From Gemmatimonadota bacterium (lineage in GTDB: Bacteria > Gemmatimonadota > Gemmatimonadetes > Gemmatimonadales > GWC2-71-9), in contig JANYKV010000176.1 in the NCBI GenBank assembly GCA_025358055.1, positions 1 to 41,080 on the forward strand: 41,080 nucleotides of DNA, written 5' to 3'. Of this stretch, positions 1 through 9,223 are shown one piece after another (position 1 is the first letter of the stretch; each line of letters begins with the position of its first letter). Made by a program: the position numbers and the translations under genes. The notes below the pieces were generated by a model. That model ran no database searches and had not been told where the DNA came from. It saw only the letters and a program-made list of their open reading frames with translations.

Positions 1-229
1 TCGCTCAGTGGGCCGAGCACCGCATCGCCGAATTGCTGCCGAGCCGCGAGCAGCGCCGCGGCCGCCGGCGCCAGTCCCACACGATCCCGCTCCAGTTCGC
101 CCAAGTGAGCGCCCGACGACAGGCACTGGGCGAACTGGAGCGGGATCGTGTGGGACTGGCGCCGGCGGCCGCGGCGCTGCTCGCGGCTCGGCAGCAATTC
201 GGCGATGCGGTGCTCGGCCCACTGAGCGA
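1..229. repeat. Perfect 103-bp inverted repeat at the window edge, 23-nt spacer
   Basis: Bases 1-103 are the exact reverse complement of 127-229, with no mismatch over the bases I paired one by one, around a 23-nt spacer at 104-126. The repeat starts at the first base of the window and lies inside the smc reading frame. The right arm encodes plausible SMC hinge-proximal protein, so the left arm is the suspect copy. A fold-back of this kind at a sequence end is typical of a contig-end assembly or library hairpin artefact. A genuine palindrome cannot be excluded from sequence alone. Confidence 0.95.
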
Positions 230-2117
230 CTTTGTGTCCACCGACCGGCAAGACGCGGAGCTCGCGGAGCGCCTTTTGGGCGAGTGGGTCCATGCGGTAC
301 TCGTGCGGGACCGGAACGCCATCGAACAGATCCGCGCCTGGCACCACGACGCCAAGCCGGGTGCGCTGGTGCTCCTACCGCTGGATCCCGGACCGCAGTC
401 ATCGCCGGGTGGTAGTCATCCGCTCGCCCATCGGCTTCGAGCCGATGGGCCTGCGGCGCCCTGGGTGGAAGCCCTGCTTGGAGGCCATGAAGTATTGGAT
501 GAATCGGGCTACGTGCTGCGCCGCCCGAGCGGAGCGGTCTTCCTCGCGGGTGTGACCAGCCCTTCCGGCCCCCTTCAGCGCCGGGCCGAATTGGTGACCC
601 TCACGCGGGAGGTCGAAGCCAACGAGCACACTCTGCACGACATCCTTGCGCGCCTCAGCGCCACTTCCACTCGGTTGGGCGACACCGAACGGGCCGCGGA
701 AGCGGCCTCGGCCGGCGCCGATAGCGCGCGAGACGCGGAGCGGCAGGCCATCGCGGCCCGCGAAGACGCACAGCGCCTCGTGGCCAACCTGGTCCGCGAA
801 GTGAACGAGGCCGAGAGCCGCCTCGTCCGCAACCAAGAACGCATCGCCGATGCGCAACGACGCCTTGGCGAGGTCGGTGACGAGCTAGCGACGGGTGAAT
901 CGGCCCGCGCCCGGCTGGAAGCAAGCCTTGGTAGCGCGCGGGGTGCACTGGGCACGATTGAAACGGAACAGGAGAGTGCCCGCGAAAGCCGGGTTCAATG
1001 GCAAGTCCAAGAAGCGCACGTCGCGGCTCGGCTTGCCTCGATTCGGGAACGGATCGATCGGTCCACCGGCACCATCACGGAGGCCGAAGCAGGCATCCTC
1101 ACACTGCGGACCGAGCTCGCCCAGATCGAAGGCGACGCGGCAGCGCTTACCGCACAGCAGGCCGAGTGGCGTGAGGCACACGCGGAGCAGCAAGCGGCCC
1201 TCGCCGAACTCCGCCGCCAATCGACGCTGGCTGAGGATGAACTCGTCCTTGCCGCGGCGGCGTTGACGTCGGCGGAGCACAGTGTGGCCGACACGCGGGC
1301 CAGCCTGGAACTCATGAACGAAGAATTTCATCGGTTGGAGGTTGATCTCACCGAAGTGGCGGGCACCCGAAAGGCCATCCTACAGCGAGTCGAGACCGAG
1401 TGGAAAGCTCCCCTCGACACCCTGCTTGAGGGATTCCAGTTCCTCGATCTCGACCGCGAGACATTGGAAGGGGAAGCGGCGCGGGTGGTCGAGGCATTGG
1501 AGGCGATCGGGCCCGTGAACCCCCTGGCGGTCGAAGAGCATGCCGAAGAAACCAAGCGACTCGAGTTCTTGACCTCGCAACGGGATGACCTCGTGGCGGC
1601 CCGCCAGTCGCTCATTCAGGCCATTCGGGAAATTGACGGGACCGCGCGCAACATGTTCCTGGAGACCTTCACCGCGATTCAGGGCAATTTCCTCACCGTG
1701 TTCCAAACCCTCTTCGGCGGCGGCGAATGCGAGCTACGGCTCGCAAACTCGGAGGATCCGCTCGAGAGCGAAATCGAAATCCACGCCGCTCCACGGGGCA
1801 AGCGGATCCAGCGGATTCATTTGCTCTCGTCCGGAGAGCGCACTCTGGTGGCGGTGTCGTTGCTTTTCTCGATCTACCTCACCAAGCCGAGCCCCTTCTG
1901 CCTGATGGATGAGGTGGATGCGCCACTCGACGACGCGAATGTCGGCCGGTTCACCAACCTCCTCAACGAGTTCAAGAAGAGCACGCAGTTCTTGGTGATC
2001 ACCCACAACCCGCGCACCATGCAAGCGGCCGATGCCGTGTACGGTGTCACGATGCAGGAGCCCGGAGTTTCCACGATCGTCGGCGTCCGGCTCGCCGCCG
2101 AGCCCAAGGTGGCGTGA
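3..2117 (+). CDS. smc: Chromosome segregation ATPase SMC, 3' part (5' end missing)
   Basis: SMC dimerises through a hinge and uses paired ABC ATPase heads to organise and segregate the chromosome. The frame is open from base 3, so the N-terminal head and first coiled coil lie outside the window. Visible parts in order are a hinge-like region (about 170-590), a long Arg/Glu/Ala-rich coiled coil (about 590-1600) and the C-terminal head. The head has the signature LSSGE at 1824-1838 and a Walker B stretch CLMDEVD at about 1899-1919, followed by the ITHNPRTM segment. The family signature is usually LSGGE; here the third residue is Ser. The first 103 bases are a perfect reverse complement of 127-229, so the first 30-odd codons are probably not real SMC sequence. 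The TGA overlaps the possible GTG start of the next gene. The family call is very secure; the extreme 5' end is doubtful. Confidence 0.95.
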   Translation, partial: AQWAEHRIAELLPSREQRRGRRRQSHTIPLQFAQVSARRQALGELERDRVGLAPAAAALLAARQQFGDAVLGPLSDFVSTDRQDAELAERLLGEWVHAVLVRDRNAIEQIRAWHHDAKPGALVLLPLDPGPQSSPGGSHPLAHRLRADGPAAPWVEALLGGHEVLDESGYVLRRPSGAVFLAGVTSPSGPLQRRAELVTLTREVEANEHTLHDILARLSATSTRLGDTERAAEAASAGADSARDAERQAIAAREDAQRLVANLVREVNEAESRLVRNQERIADAQRRLGEVGDELATGESARARLEASLGSARGALGTIETEQESARESRVQWQVQEAHVAARLASIRERIDRSTGTITEAEAGILTLRTELAQIEGDAAALTAQQAEWREAHAEQQAALAELRRQSTLAEDELVLAAAALTSAEHSVADTRASLELMNEEFHRLEVDLTEVAGTRKAILQRVETEWKAPLDTLLEGFQFLDLDRETLEGEAARVVEALEAIGPVNPLAVEEHAEETKRLEFLTSQRDDLVAARQSLIQAIREIDGTARNMFLETFTAIQGNFLTVFQTLFGGGECELRLANSEDPLESEIEIHAAPRGKRIQRIHLLSSGERTLVAVSLLFSIYLTKPSPFCLMDEVDAPLDDANVGRFTNLLNEFKKSTQFLVITHNPRTMQAADAVYGVTMQEPGVSTIVGVRLAAEPKVA
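426..450. repeat. Short perfect hairpin inside the smc hinge coding region
   Basis: An 11-bp arm GCCCATCGGCT and its exact reverse complement are separated by the three bases TCG. The element encodes part of a loop-like, low-conservation stretch in the SMC hinge. It is the strongest short hairpin I noticed inside a coding sequence here. Confidence 0.8.
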
Positions 2118-2131
2118 GGCACCGACCCGAC

Positions 2132-3169
2132 ATGCTGGTGATCCTCCATCCCGGGACCGACCCCGAGCTTTCGGCCAGGGTCCTGACCGCCATCGAACAG
2201 ATGGGTGGGCGCCCGGTCCCGATGACCGGCTACAATCGGTCAGCAATTCTCGTTGAGGGAGACCGCAGCCGGGTTGACCCGCGTAGGCTTCGCGCGCTTC
2301 CGGGCGTCGAAGACATCATCTCCGACGCAAAACCCTTCCGACGCGCGGCTCGAGAAAGCGTTTCCGAGCCGACCGTGCTGAAGCTGCCCGGGGGACTCAC
2401 GATCGGCGGAGAAGAAATCGTCATCATGGCCGGCCCCTGCGCCGTCGAGTCGGCGGGCCAACTTCTGGAGACCGCCCGGGCGGTTCGGGCCGCCGGAGCG
2501 ACGGTCTTACGCGCGGGCGCCTTCAAGCCCAGGACGTCGCCGTATTCCTTTCAAGGACTCGGTGTGGAGGGCCTCAAACTGTTGGCTCAGGTCCGGTCGG
2601 AAACGGGTCTCCTCATCGTCACCGAAGCAATGGACGTCGAAACGTTGGAACCGGTGGCAGAGGTCGCCGATATCATCCAGATCGGCTCGCGCAACATGGT
2701 AAACTATTCGTTGCTCAAAGCGGTGGGCCGGCTGAATAAGCCGGTGCTCCTCAAGCGTGGCATGGCCGCCACGATCACCGAATTGCTCTTGTCGGCTGAA
2801 TACATCCTATCGGAAGGGAATCCGAATGTGATTCTCTGCGAACGCGGAGTTCGCGGATTCGATTCTTCGACCCGTAACGTGTTCGACCTGAGCGCCATTC
2901 CGTTGGTGCACCAACTCTCGCACCTCCCCATCATCGCAGATCCAAGTCACGGCACCGGGGACCGCCATCTGGTGCCCGCTATGGCCCGCGCCGCCATCGC
3001 CGCCGGTGCGGATGGACTTCTCATCGAGGTCCATCACCAGCCCGACCTGGCCCTTTCGGACGGTGGCCAGAGTCTCTTCCCGGAGCAGTTCTCCACTCTG
3101 ATGCGCGACGTACACGCCATCGCAAGCCTTTTGGGTCGGCGGGTGGCCGCGGCGGAACTCGTGCCTTGA
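2132..3169 (+). CDS. aroF: 3-deoxy-7-phosphoheptulonate (DAHP) synthase, type I beta with N-terminal regulatory domain
   Basis: This enzyme condenses phosphoenolpyruvate with erythrose 4-phosphate, the first step of the shikimate pathway to aromatic amino acids. Residues 1-70 form a ferredoxin-like regulatory domain of the kind found in the Thermotoga-type DAHP synthases. The catalytic barrel follows, with GPCAVES at 101-107, [12 protein letters not shown] at 131-142, [20 protein letters not shown] and [11 protein letters not shown], all characteristic of the family. I chose ATG at 2132 (345 aa, protein begins [10 protein letters not shown]) because it matches the usual domain start. A GTG at 2114, overlapping the smc stop, would add six residues. 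The TGA overlaps the lolA ATG, so translation of the two genes is probably coupled. The regulatory domain suggests feedback control by an aromatic product, which is inference from the family. Confidence 0.93.
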   Translation: MLVILHPGTDPELSARVLTAIEQMGGRPVPMTGYNRSAILVEGDRSRVDPRRLRALPGVEDIISDAKPFRRAARESVSEPTVLKLPGGLTIGGEEIVIMAGPCAVESAGQLLETARAVRAAGATVLRAGAFKPRTSPYSFQGLGVEGLKLLAQVRSETGLLIVTEAMDVETLEPVAEVADIIQIGSRNMVNYSLLKAVGRLNKPVLLKRGMAATITELLLSAEYILSEGNPNVILCERGVRGFDSSTRNVFDLSAIPLVHQLSHLPIIADPSHGTGDRHLVPAMARAAIAAGADGLLIEVHHQPDLALSDGGQSLFPEQFSTLMRDVHAIASLLGRRVAAAELVP

Positions 3170-3840
3170 TGAAACTCGCGCCACTCACCGCCGTACTCCT
3201 CGCACTTGCGGCGCTCCCCCGACCCCACCACCTCAACGCGCAGGACGCCAACGCGGTGATCGGCCGCGCCAGCAGGGTCTACCGAAGCCTCAGCAGCCTC
3301 CGCGCGGATTTTCAGCAGACGATTGCCGACAAGATGATTGGGACCTTCGAGAGCAAAGGGCAATTGGTGCAGGCGGGGAACAACAACCTCTCCATGCGAT
3401 TCAGCGATCCGGACGGGGACGCGATCGTCATCGACGGCAAGCACGTCTGGATCTATACGCCCAGCACCACACCGGGCCAGGTCATTCGGCTTCCGATCCC
3501 CAACAATCCGGTGTACGGTCCGAACCTGCTGGCCTGGATCCTCGATCAACCGGCCGAGCGGTATCGCTCGGTGTATCTTCGGCCGGAACAGCTGAACAAC
3601 CGGGCGATGGATGTCGTCGAGCTGACGCCGAACTCTTCCGAAATGCCCTTCACTCGGGCCGTGGTCTGGTTGGACAAGGACGACGCGCTCCCTCGTCGGA
3701 TTGAAATCGAAGAGGCCTCCGGGGCCAAGCGCACGCTGATCCTGACCCGAATTCATACGAACGACCAGGTGAATAAGAGCCTGTTCACGTTCGAACCGCC
3801 GAAGGGGACTCGGATTGTCGATCGGGGCGACCAAGGGTAG
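3169..3840 (+). CDS. lolA: LolA-like outer-membrane lipoprotein carrier protein
   Basis: LolA is the periplasmic chaperone that takes lipoproteins released from the inner membrane to the outer membrane. The 223-residue product has an N-terminal signal peptide ending near LNA-QD (about residue 24). The mature part begins with the helix seen in LolA proteins (Y-R-S-L-S-S-L-R-A-D-F-Q-Q) and continues into an antiparallel beta barrel typical of the family, including a WIYTPS segment and a C-terminal FTFEPPKGTRI. ATG at 3169 shares its A with the preceding TGA. LolA supports a diderm envelope. It is followed, after an 18-base gap, by the converging DUF2520 gene. Other LolA-fold proteins such as LolB-like or cell-envelope sensors cannot be fully excluded. 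Confidence 0.88.
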   Translation: MKLAPLTAVLLALAALPRPHHLNAQDANAVIGRASRVYRSLSSLRADFQQTIADKMIGTFESKGQLVQAGNNNLSMRFSDPDGDAIVIDGKHVWIYTPSTTPGQVIRLPIPNNPVYGPNLLAWILDQPAERYRSVYLRPEQLNNRAMDVVELTPNSSEMPFTRAVVWLDKDDALPRRIEIEEASGAKRTLILTRIHTNDQVNKSLFTFEPPKGTRIVDRGDQG

Positions 3841-3858
3841 CCCCGATTCCGCCCGTCC

Positions 3859-4719
3859 CTAGCGGCTTCCAGCGTCCACCAGCATCCGTTCGATCCGGTT
3901 CGCTCGCTCCTCATCGAGTCCGGCCGAGCGCGCGAGCCGGAGGACCTCCCGGCCGACCAAGCAGTATACCCGTCGCTCCTCGATGCCGAGGGCCGCAAGA
4001 TGGGCCTCGATACTATGGACGTCGCCTCGGCGGATCACTCCGGTGAGCGCGGCGGGAAGCCCCATCGCCCCAACATTATCGACCGATCCTTCCAACAACG
4101 GCACGTACATCTTCGCCGCCAGCACTTCCGGGACCCCCTGTTGTATGACCAGGCGCTGGGCCAGGCCAAGCAAACCCATGGTATAGTTGGAGACTAGGGT
4201 CGCGGCGATGTGATAGGCCGTCTTGGCACCGCGAGGCAGTCGGACTGGGCGGAGGCCGAGTCGCGCGGCGAGCGCCTCCGCGCTGACCATGGCCCGGGGT
4301 TGCCCCTCGATGCCGACGTAGGAATCGCGCAATCGAGCGGCCGCTTCTCGGGGCCGAGCCACGGACTGTAGCGGATGGAATGAACCTAGCGCCGCGCCGG
4401 TGAACGTGAGCGGCTCCAGAACACTGTGGTCGAGCAAGCCGGAGAGATGGAGAATCACGTGGCGGGGTTCGATCGCGCCTCGCTCGACCAGAGACTGAAC
4501 GACAAACGCGATGGCGTCATCGGGTACGGCCAAGAGGACGGTCTCGGCGGAGAAGATCCCTTCTTCCCAAGTACCGGAGTAATGGACGAGCGGCGTTTCG
4601 AGCGTGCGACGCCCGCGCGACAGGAGAGCCACGTGAACGCCCTGCGCCACCAGGGCGAGGGCGATACCCTGCCCCATGCGACCCGCCCCAATGATCGCCG
4701 TGCCCGTCTGGTCATCCAT
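3859..4719 (-). CDS. Rossmann-fold oxidoreductase-like protein with DUF2520 domain
   Basis: The 286-residue protein begins with an NAD(P)-binding Rossmann fold, GAGRMG at residues 11-16. A second domain after about residue 150 resembles the helical DUF2520 domain (GAKTAYHIAATLVSNYTMGLLGLA) found in relatives of ketopantoate reductase and pyrroline-5-carboxylate reductase. The middle holds LLAVPDDAI and HLSGLLDHSVLEPL, typical of this family. The substrate is not established, and I do not assign one. It is the last gene of the leftward operon that starts at rpmE, 15 bases after the S41 protease stop. ATG at 4719 gives the glycine motif at the normal distance from the N terminus. Confidence 0.88.
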   Translation of the reverse strand: MDDQTGTAIIGAGRMGQGIALALVAQGVHVALLSRGRRTLETPLVHYSGTWEEGIFSAETVLLAVPDDAIAFVVQSLVERGAIEPRHVILHLSGLLDHSVLEPLTFTGAALGSFHPLQSVARPREAAARLRDSYVGIEGQPRAMVSAEALAARLGLRPVRLPRGAKTAYHIAATLVSNYTMGLLGLAQRLVIQQGVPEVLAAKMYVPLLEGSVDNVGAMGLPAALTGVIRRGDVHSIEAHLAALGIEERRVYCLVGREVLRLARSAGLDEERANRIERMLVDAGSR

Positions 4720-4734
4720 ACGGAAACTGGTCCT

Positions 4735-6309
4735 TCAAGGACGCGGAGCGAGCGCGAGCAACGAGGCTGGCGTGGTGGCGCGCTGCAGCAGTTTGATACC
4801 CGCTTCGAGCTGGCGGTCTCCGCTCGTGCGGCGCACAATCTCCGCCGGGCGTCCGAAGAGTGCGCGAGCGAGGCCAAACCCGAGATCCCGATCGACCATC
4901 GATTGCCCGTCGGCCCATGCTTTCACAGGGACTGGCACCCCATGCTTCTCGAGTTCCATCAAGAACGCTTCCCGCAGCGCGGTCGTGATCGGGAAACCCG
5001 GGTTGCGCGCCACGCCGTCGCTCTTAGTCGCTAGCACCACCGCGAGGAGGGCGCTCCGATATAGCGGAAGCTTCACCCCGATTGCATGGCGCAGCACGCG
5101 CTCGCCAGCGGAAAAAGAATCACTCGAAACGAGCAGGTCCGGTGCGATACCGCCGCCACCCTTGATGATCCGTCCCGCATCGGTCCGAAATGACGGGACC
5201 GAATCTCGAGTGGAATCGGCGCGGGCCGCGCCCGACGGGTCGTCTTCCGGGCGCCGGAGATGTTGAATCGGCCGGCCATTCGGAGTGAACCAGCGGGCGG
5301 TGGTGAGGTGAAGATCTCCGTCGCCGTCCAAAGGAAACACCGATTGTACCGCGCCTTTGCCGAACGTCTGGGTCCCTACCAACAGGGCCCGATCGTGATC
5401 CTGAAGGGCCCCAGCGATGATCTCCGCCCCACTCGAGGTCCCGTGGTCCACCAGAACCACAATGGGCATGTCACGGAACGATTGCGGGGTTCGGCCTAAG
5501 AACCGCTGTTGTTCGGTCGACCGTCCCCGCACCACTAGGATCGTCTGGCCGGGGTCCAAGAACAGGTCCGCAAAGGCCACTCCCTGGTCCTCGGACCCCA
5601 TCGGATTGCCGCGGAGATCCAGCAAGAGGGCCTTGGCGCCGAGGCGACGGAGCGAGTCAAGTTGCGATCCGGCTCGCTTGGCGCCTCCATCTCCGCCCAG
5701 GGCCGGCGCGAGATACCCAATGCCATGGTCCAAGAGCACGGCGATGGGCAGCGAGGCGGCCCGAGATCCACCGCGGGTCAGAGTGAATTCCATCAACCCG
5801 GGGACGCCGGGCCGATGTGCTTTCAGGCTAAGAACCGTCCCCGGTTCGCCGCGCAAGAGCCGGGCAACCTCCGGCCGGGTGGACTGGAGAATGCCCCGGC
5901 CACCCACTTCGACGATCTGGTCGCTGGTTTCCAGTCCCGCCGTCTCCGCGGGTCCGTCCGGAAACGCGGCCACCACAGTCAGAATCCCATCACGCCAATC
6001 AAATTGCGCACCGAGTGGGACAAAGAAACCGCTGGCCTCCTCCGCAAACGCAGTGCGTTCTCTTCCGAGGCTCAGCGCAGAGTAAGGGTCGGGGATCTCT
6101 TCCAACAGGCCGCGCGCCGCCCGCCGGTATATCTCCGATTCCGAAAGGGAATCGACCGCATTGTGGGCGACATGACTGAAGACCGCATCGAAGAGCGGAT
6201 TGGCCGGGCCGACCACCACGGGTCTTGTGACTCCGCGACGAAGGAGAAATCCGCCTCCAAAAAAGCAAGTGAGGGCTACCCCTCCGAGAACGATCCACCG
6301 TGATTTCAT
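4735..6309 (-). CDS. Carboxy-terminal processing protease, S41 family
   Basis: The 524-residue protein has an N-terminal membrane anchor or signal sequence (about residues 7-25), so the protease works outside the inner membrane. A PDZ domain spans about 95-170 (ILTVVAAFPDGPAETAGL). The S41 catalytic region holds the nucleophile segment HGTSSGAEI at 289-297, with Ser292 or Ser293 as nucleophile, and the catalytic lysine in TFGKGAVQ (Lys318). After the catalytic core comes a long C-terminal extension (about 390-524) that I do not recognise. ATG at 6309 is preceded by GAGGA at a good spacing. Family members trim periplasmic or envelope proteins from the C terminus. The substrate is unknown here. 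It sits 8 bases after tmk, in the same transcription unit. Confidence 0.92.
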   Translation of the reverse strand: MKSRWIVLGGVALTCFFGGGFLLRRGVTRPVVVGPANPLFDAVFSHVAHNAVDSLSESEIYRRAARGLLEEIPDPYSALSLGRERTAFAEEASGFFVPLGAQFDWRDGILTVVAAFPDGPAETAGLETSDQIVEVGGRGILQSTRPEVARLLRGEPGTVLSLKAHRPGVPGLMEFTLTRGGSRAASLPIAVLLDHGIGYLAPALGGDGGAKRAGSQLDSLRRLGAKALLLDLRGNPMGSEDQGVAFADLFLDPGQTILVVRGRSTEQQRFLGRTPQSFRDMPIVVLVDHGTSSGAEIIAGALQDHDRALLVGTQTFGKGAVQSVFPLDGDGDLHLTTARWFTPNGRPIQHLRRPEDDPSGAARADSTRDSVPSFRTDAGRIIKGGGGIAPDLLVSSDSFSAGERVLRHAIGVKLPLYRSALLAVVLATKSDGVARNPGFPITTALREAFLMELEKHGVPVPVKAWADGQSMVDRDLGFGLARALFGRPAEIVRRTSGDRQLEAGIKLLQRATTPASLLALAPRP

Positions 6310-6317
6310 CTATATCC

Positions 6318-6968
6318 TCAGGACTCGTGCGGCGCAGCGGGATTCGAAAACCTAGGGCTCGTCTTTTGGAGCACCTGCCACGCTTCATCGAGGAGTTCGC
6401 CGGGCGAGTGCGTAGCGTCCAAATGGTGAACGGATTCGCCTCGCACTTGCCGGTAGTAGGTCTCGACCCGCTCATGAAACAGTCCGGATTCTCGATCCAG
6501 CCGGTCCTGGCGTTTACCTGCTGTCAGCTGACGGTCTCGGCCGATCGCCGCGGGAAGGTCGAGGACCAAGACGAGATCGGGTCGGAGCCCACCGGTCGCG
6601 GCGTGGTTCACCCAGGCAACCATCGGCAATGGAAGCTCTCGCGCGGCCCCTTGATAGGCGAGGGTTGATAGATCGTAGCGGTCCGAGAGCACGACCTTCC
6701 CCGATTCCAACCCCGGACGAATCACGTGGCTCACCAAATCCGCCCGAGCCGTCGCGATGTACAACAGCTCCATTTCCGCGGTCCAAGCCCGGTCCGCAAT
6801 CAGAAGCTCCTGGCGCAGCGCCTCCGCGGTCGGGGTCCCTCCCGGCTCGCGCACCTGAATGAACGGGATTGAAGCCGTGGTCATCCGGTCGGCCAGGGCG
6901 CGCGCCAACGTGGACTTTCCCGCGCCCTCGGGGCCCTCCACGACGAGAAAGAAGCCGGACGTCGCCAT
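6318..6968 (-). CDS. tmk: Thymidylate kinase
   Basis: This enzyme phosphorylates dTMP to dTDP in the dTTP pathway. The P-loop GPEGAGKST lies at residues 12-20, and the base/phosphate-binding DRYDLSTLAYQG at 96-107. The 216-residue length is normal for bacterial Tmk. EPGG near residue 41 matches the dTMP-binding loop of the family. The ATG shares a base with the stop of the upstream YlbF-like gene (TGATG arrangement), indicating translational coupling. It belongs to the rpmE-prfA-prmC-ylbF-tmk-protease run. Confidence 0.97.
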   Translation of the reverse strand: MATSGFFLVVEGPEGAGKSTLARALADRMTTASIPFIQVREPGGTPTAEALRQELLIADRAWTAEMELLYIATARADLVSHVIRPGLESGKVVLSDRYDLSTLAYQGAARELPLPMVAWVNHAATGGLRPDLVLVLDLPAAIGRDRQLTAGKRQDRLDRESGLFHERVETYYRQVRGESVHHLDATHSPGELLDEAWQVLQKTSPRFSNPAAPHES

Positions 6969-7318
6969 CAGAGCGAGATGATCTTGCTCGTCACACCTTT
7001 TTCCATACCCTGAGCGATCAATTGGTTCACCTTCGTCATCAGTTTCTCGAAATTGGCCCGCGCAACGACATAAGCCTGTCCGATGGTGCTGAGCTCGAGC
7101 TGATGGACGGCCTCTTCGTACGATTGTGCGGTGGCCTCATCGGGCATTTGGCCTTGGGCTACCACCGAATCGACTTGGCGCGCTAGGGTCTGAATCCGGT
7201 CGAGTTTCGCCACCGTCTCCGGGTCGCTACGCAAATCTCCTTCGGCCCGGCGCAAGGCTTGGTACTCTGCGGATTGGCCAATGAGACGGCCTAGATCTAA
7301 CGCCTTCTCCTCGATCAC
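6968..7318 (-). CDS. YlbF/YmcA family protein
   Basis: The 116-residue protein is almost entirely helical, with a D-L-G-R-L-I-G-Q-S-A-E-Y-Q-A-L-R start that matches the YlbF/YmcA (Com_YlbF) family. In Bacillus these proteins form a complex that acts with RNase Y in mRNA processing and competence or biofilm control. That role is knowledge from Firmicutes and is not shown here. I chose the GTG at 7318, which overlaps the prmC TGA (GTGA), rather than an ATG at 7393 deep inside prmC, because family homology begins right after the GTG. It has no cysteine-rich motif, so nothing here suggests an iron-sulphur cluster. Confidence 0.8.
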   Translation of the reverse strand: MIEEKALDLGRLIGQSAEYQALRRAEGDLRSDPETVAKLDRIQTLARQVDSVVAQGQMPDEATAQSYEEAVHQLELSTIGQAYVVARANFEKLMTKVNQLIAQGMEKGVTSKIISL

Positions 7319-8169
7319 GTGGGTTTCTCCCGGCGTGCGGTTAAGAACCGATCGCGCCCGAATAGGTCTTGGGTAACGGTCACATCGCGCCATCCGGCGC
7401 TGTGAGCCAGCGCAGCCGACTCGGCCGCACGCGAGCTATCGATTTCCAACGCGAGGAGGCCACCTCCGCGGACGACGCGTAGGGCTTCCCAAATCAGCCG
7501 GCCAATCAGGAACAGACCGTCCTCGCCCCCAACCAAAGCCTGCTTGGGCTCCCACCCCTTCACCGTCCCGTCCAACACGCCGTATTCCTGTTCGGTGAGG
7601 TACGGTAAATTCGCGACGACCACATCACAGGATTCATTGCCGAGTGGTGCGCACAGATCCCCGTGGAACAGACGCACACTACTCCCAAGGGCGCCCGCGT
7701 TCTCCCGGGCCAGGGTGAGCGCACTCGTGGACACATCCACCGCAAGCACCTCGGTGAACCGCCCTTCATCTTCCAAACTCAGTGCAACGCACCCGCAGCC
7801 GGTACCGATATCGGCAACCACGCCGACGGGCTCCATCTGTAGCACAAGATCGACGAGCCCTTCGGTTTCCGGCCGAGGAATCAAGGCGCGGGCATCACTC
7901 TTCAGGACCAAGCGTCGGAACCCAATCGAACCGGTCACATAGGCAATGGGCTCGCCCGCGAGCCGGCGGTCCACCGCCTCAGCATAAGCCTGCCGAAGGT
8001 CAGTGCCCACCAGTTGTTCCTGGGAGAGAAAATAGCCACCCGGGGTCTGCCCCGACACACCACACCACAGTGTAATGGCCTCGCGCCGCGCATCTTTGGC
8101 GGCGGTGGCATGAAGACGGGCGACGCCAGTAGCCACCAGGTCGCGCGCCTCACTTCGCACTTCAGGCAC
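7315..8169 (-). CDS. prmC: Release factor glutamine methyltransferase PrmC (HemK)
   Basis: PrmC methylates the glutamine of the GGQ motif in peptide-chain release factors. Numbered from the GTG at 8169, the protein has IPRPETE at about 97-103, the SAM-binding DIGTGCGCVAL ending near 130, and the catalytic NLPY at 187-190. The length of 284 residues is normal. The gene follows prfA directly; its likely substrate is encoded just upstream, a common pairing in bacteria. An ATG at 8211 would give a 50-base overlap with prfA and an arginine/lysine-rich extension with no family support. GTG at 8160 is also possible. Confidence 0.95.
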   Translation of the reverse strand: MPEVRSEARDLVATGVARLHATAAKDARREAITLWCGVSGQTPGGYFLSQEQLVGTDLRQAYAEAVDRRLAGEPIAYVTGSIGFRRLVLKSDARALIPRPETEGLVDLVLQMEPVGVVADIGTGCGCVALSLEDEGRFTEVLAVDVSTSALTLARENAGALGSSVRLFHGDLCAPLGNESCDVVVANLPYLTEQEYGVLDGTVKGWEPKQALVGGEDGLFLIGRLIWEALRVVRGGGLLALEIDSSRAAESAALAHSAGWRDVTVTQDLFGRDRFLTARREKPT

Positions 8170-9220
8170 GACCCATTTCCTTTTCGCTCGCCGCCCGCAA
8201 TGCGACGACAAAGGGCTCGATGTCTCCGTCCATGACGGCGGCCAGGTTGTGCTCGGACAGATTGATTCGATGATCTGTGACCCGACTTTGAGGATAGTTG
8301 TAGGTCCGAATTTTGGCGGACCGATCTCCGGTGCCCACCATAGAACGGCGCTCGGCCGAGCGCGCCGCCTCCTGCTCCGAAATCATCCGATCCAGCAATC
8401 GCGCCCGGAGCACGCCCATGGCCTTGATCTTGTTCTGGAGCTGGGACTTTTGGTCTTGCTGGCTGACGACGAGCCCGGTGGGCAAGTGGGTGATCCGTAC
8501 CGCACTGTCGGTCGTGTTCACGCTCTGGCCCCCCGGTCCGGACGACCGGAAGACATCAATTTTGAGGTCGTTCGGCTCGATTTTGATGTCGACTTCCTCA
8601 GCTTCCGGAAGAACCGCGACGGTTGCCGCGGACGTGTGAATCCGGCCCTGAGTCTCGGTCGCGGGTACTCGTTGAACCCGGTGGACCCCCGACTCCCGCC
8701 GGAGGAGGCCGTAGGCGCCCGAACCACGGACTGCGAGGATCGCTTCCTTGACACCCCCGAGGGTCCCGTCGCTAATGGACAACGGCTCCACTTTGAGCCC
8801 GCGGCGCTCGGCAAATCGGGTATACATCCGCAATAGGTCCGCGGCAAAAAGCGCGGCCTCATCCCCGCCGGTGCCGGCCCGGATCTCGAGAATCGCATCG
8901 CGGTCTTCGAGTGGGTCACGCGGCATCAGGAGCTCTTTGAGCTCGGATCGGAGGGATGCGATTTCCCCCGGCAACCGGTTCAGGTCGGCGCGCACCAAAG
9001 CAACAAGCTCAGGGTCGGCGTCATCGGCCAACTCCCGAGCCTGTCTCAGTTCATCCTCCAGCTGCCCCAATCGGGGAGCGAGCCGGGTGATTGGCGCTAA
9101 CCGGGCGTGCTCTCGTCCTAAGGACGTGAGCCGAGCGGAATCTTTGGCAGTCGATGGGTCGGCGAGTTCCTGGGCAACCACCTCCGCCCGGGCGAGTGCC
9201 TGGCGGAGTCGGGCTTCCAT
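8162..9220 (-). CDS. prfA: Peptide chain release factor 1
   Basis: RF1 reads UAA and UAG stop codons and triggers hydrolysis of peptidyl-tRNA. The 352-residue protein carries GGQ at 230-232 (SSGPGGQSVNTTDSAVR) and the PAT tripeptide at 186-188 (VPATETQGRIHTSAAT), which is the RF1 rather than the RF2 codon-recognition motif. AGTGGDEAALFAADL near 115-129 is also typical. It begins 3 bases after the rpmE stop and is followed by prmC. There is no sign of a frameshift. Confidence 0.98.
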   Translation of the reverse strand: MEARLRQALARAEVVAQELADPSTAKDSARLTSLGREHARLAPITRLAPRLGQLEDELRQARELADDADPELVALVRADLNRLPGEIASLRSELKELLMPRDPLEDRDAILEIRAGTGGDEAALFAADLLRMYTRFAERRGLKVEPLSISDGTLGGVKEAILAVRGSGAYGLLRRESGVHRVQRVPATETQGRIHTSAATVAVLPEAEEVDIKIEPNDLKIDVFRSSGPGGQSVNTTDSAVRITHLPTGLVVSQQDQKSQLQNKIKAMGVLRARLLDRMISEQEAARSAERRSMVGTGDRSAKIRTYNYPQSRVTDHRINLSEHNLAAVMDGDIEPFVVALRAASEKEMGRA

Positions 9221-9223
9221 GAC

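Noticed and set aside
399..857. Long open frame on the minus strand opposite smc
   Set aside because: Arg/Ala-rich shadow of the smc coding frame caused by high GC; no protein family character.
3551..3568. CCGAGCG/CGCTCGG hairpin within lolA
   Set aside because: Seven-base stems of this kind are expected by chance in GC-rich coding DNA.
4426..5034. 202-codon plus-strand frame opposite the DUF2520 and protease genes
   Set aside because: Spans two real genes on the other strand and has no recognisable motif.
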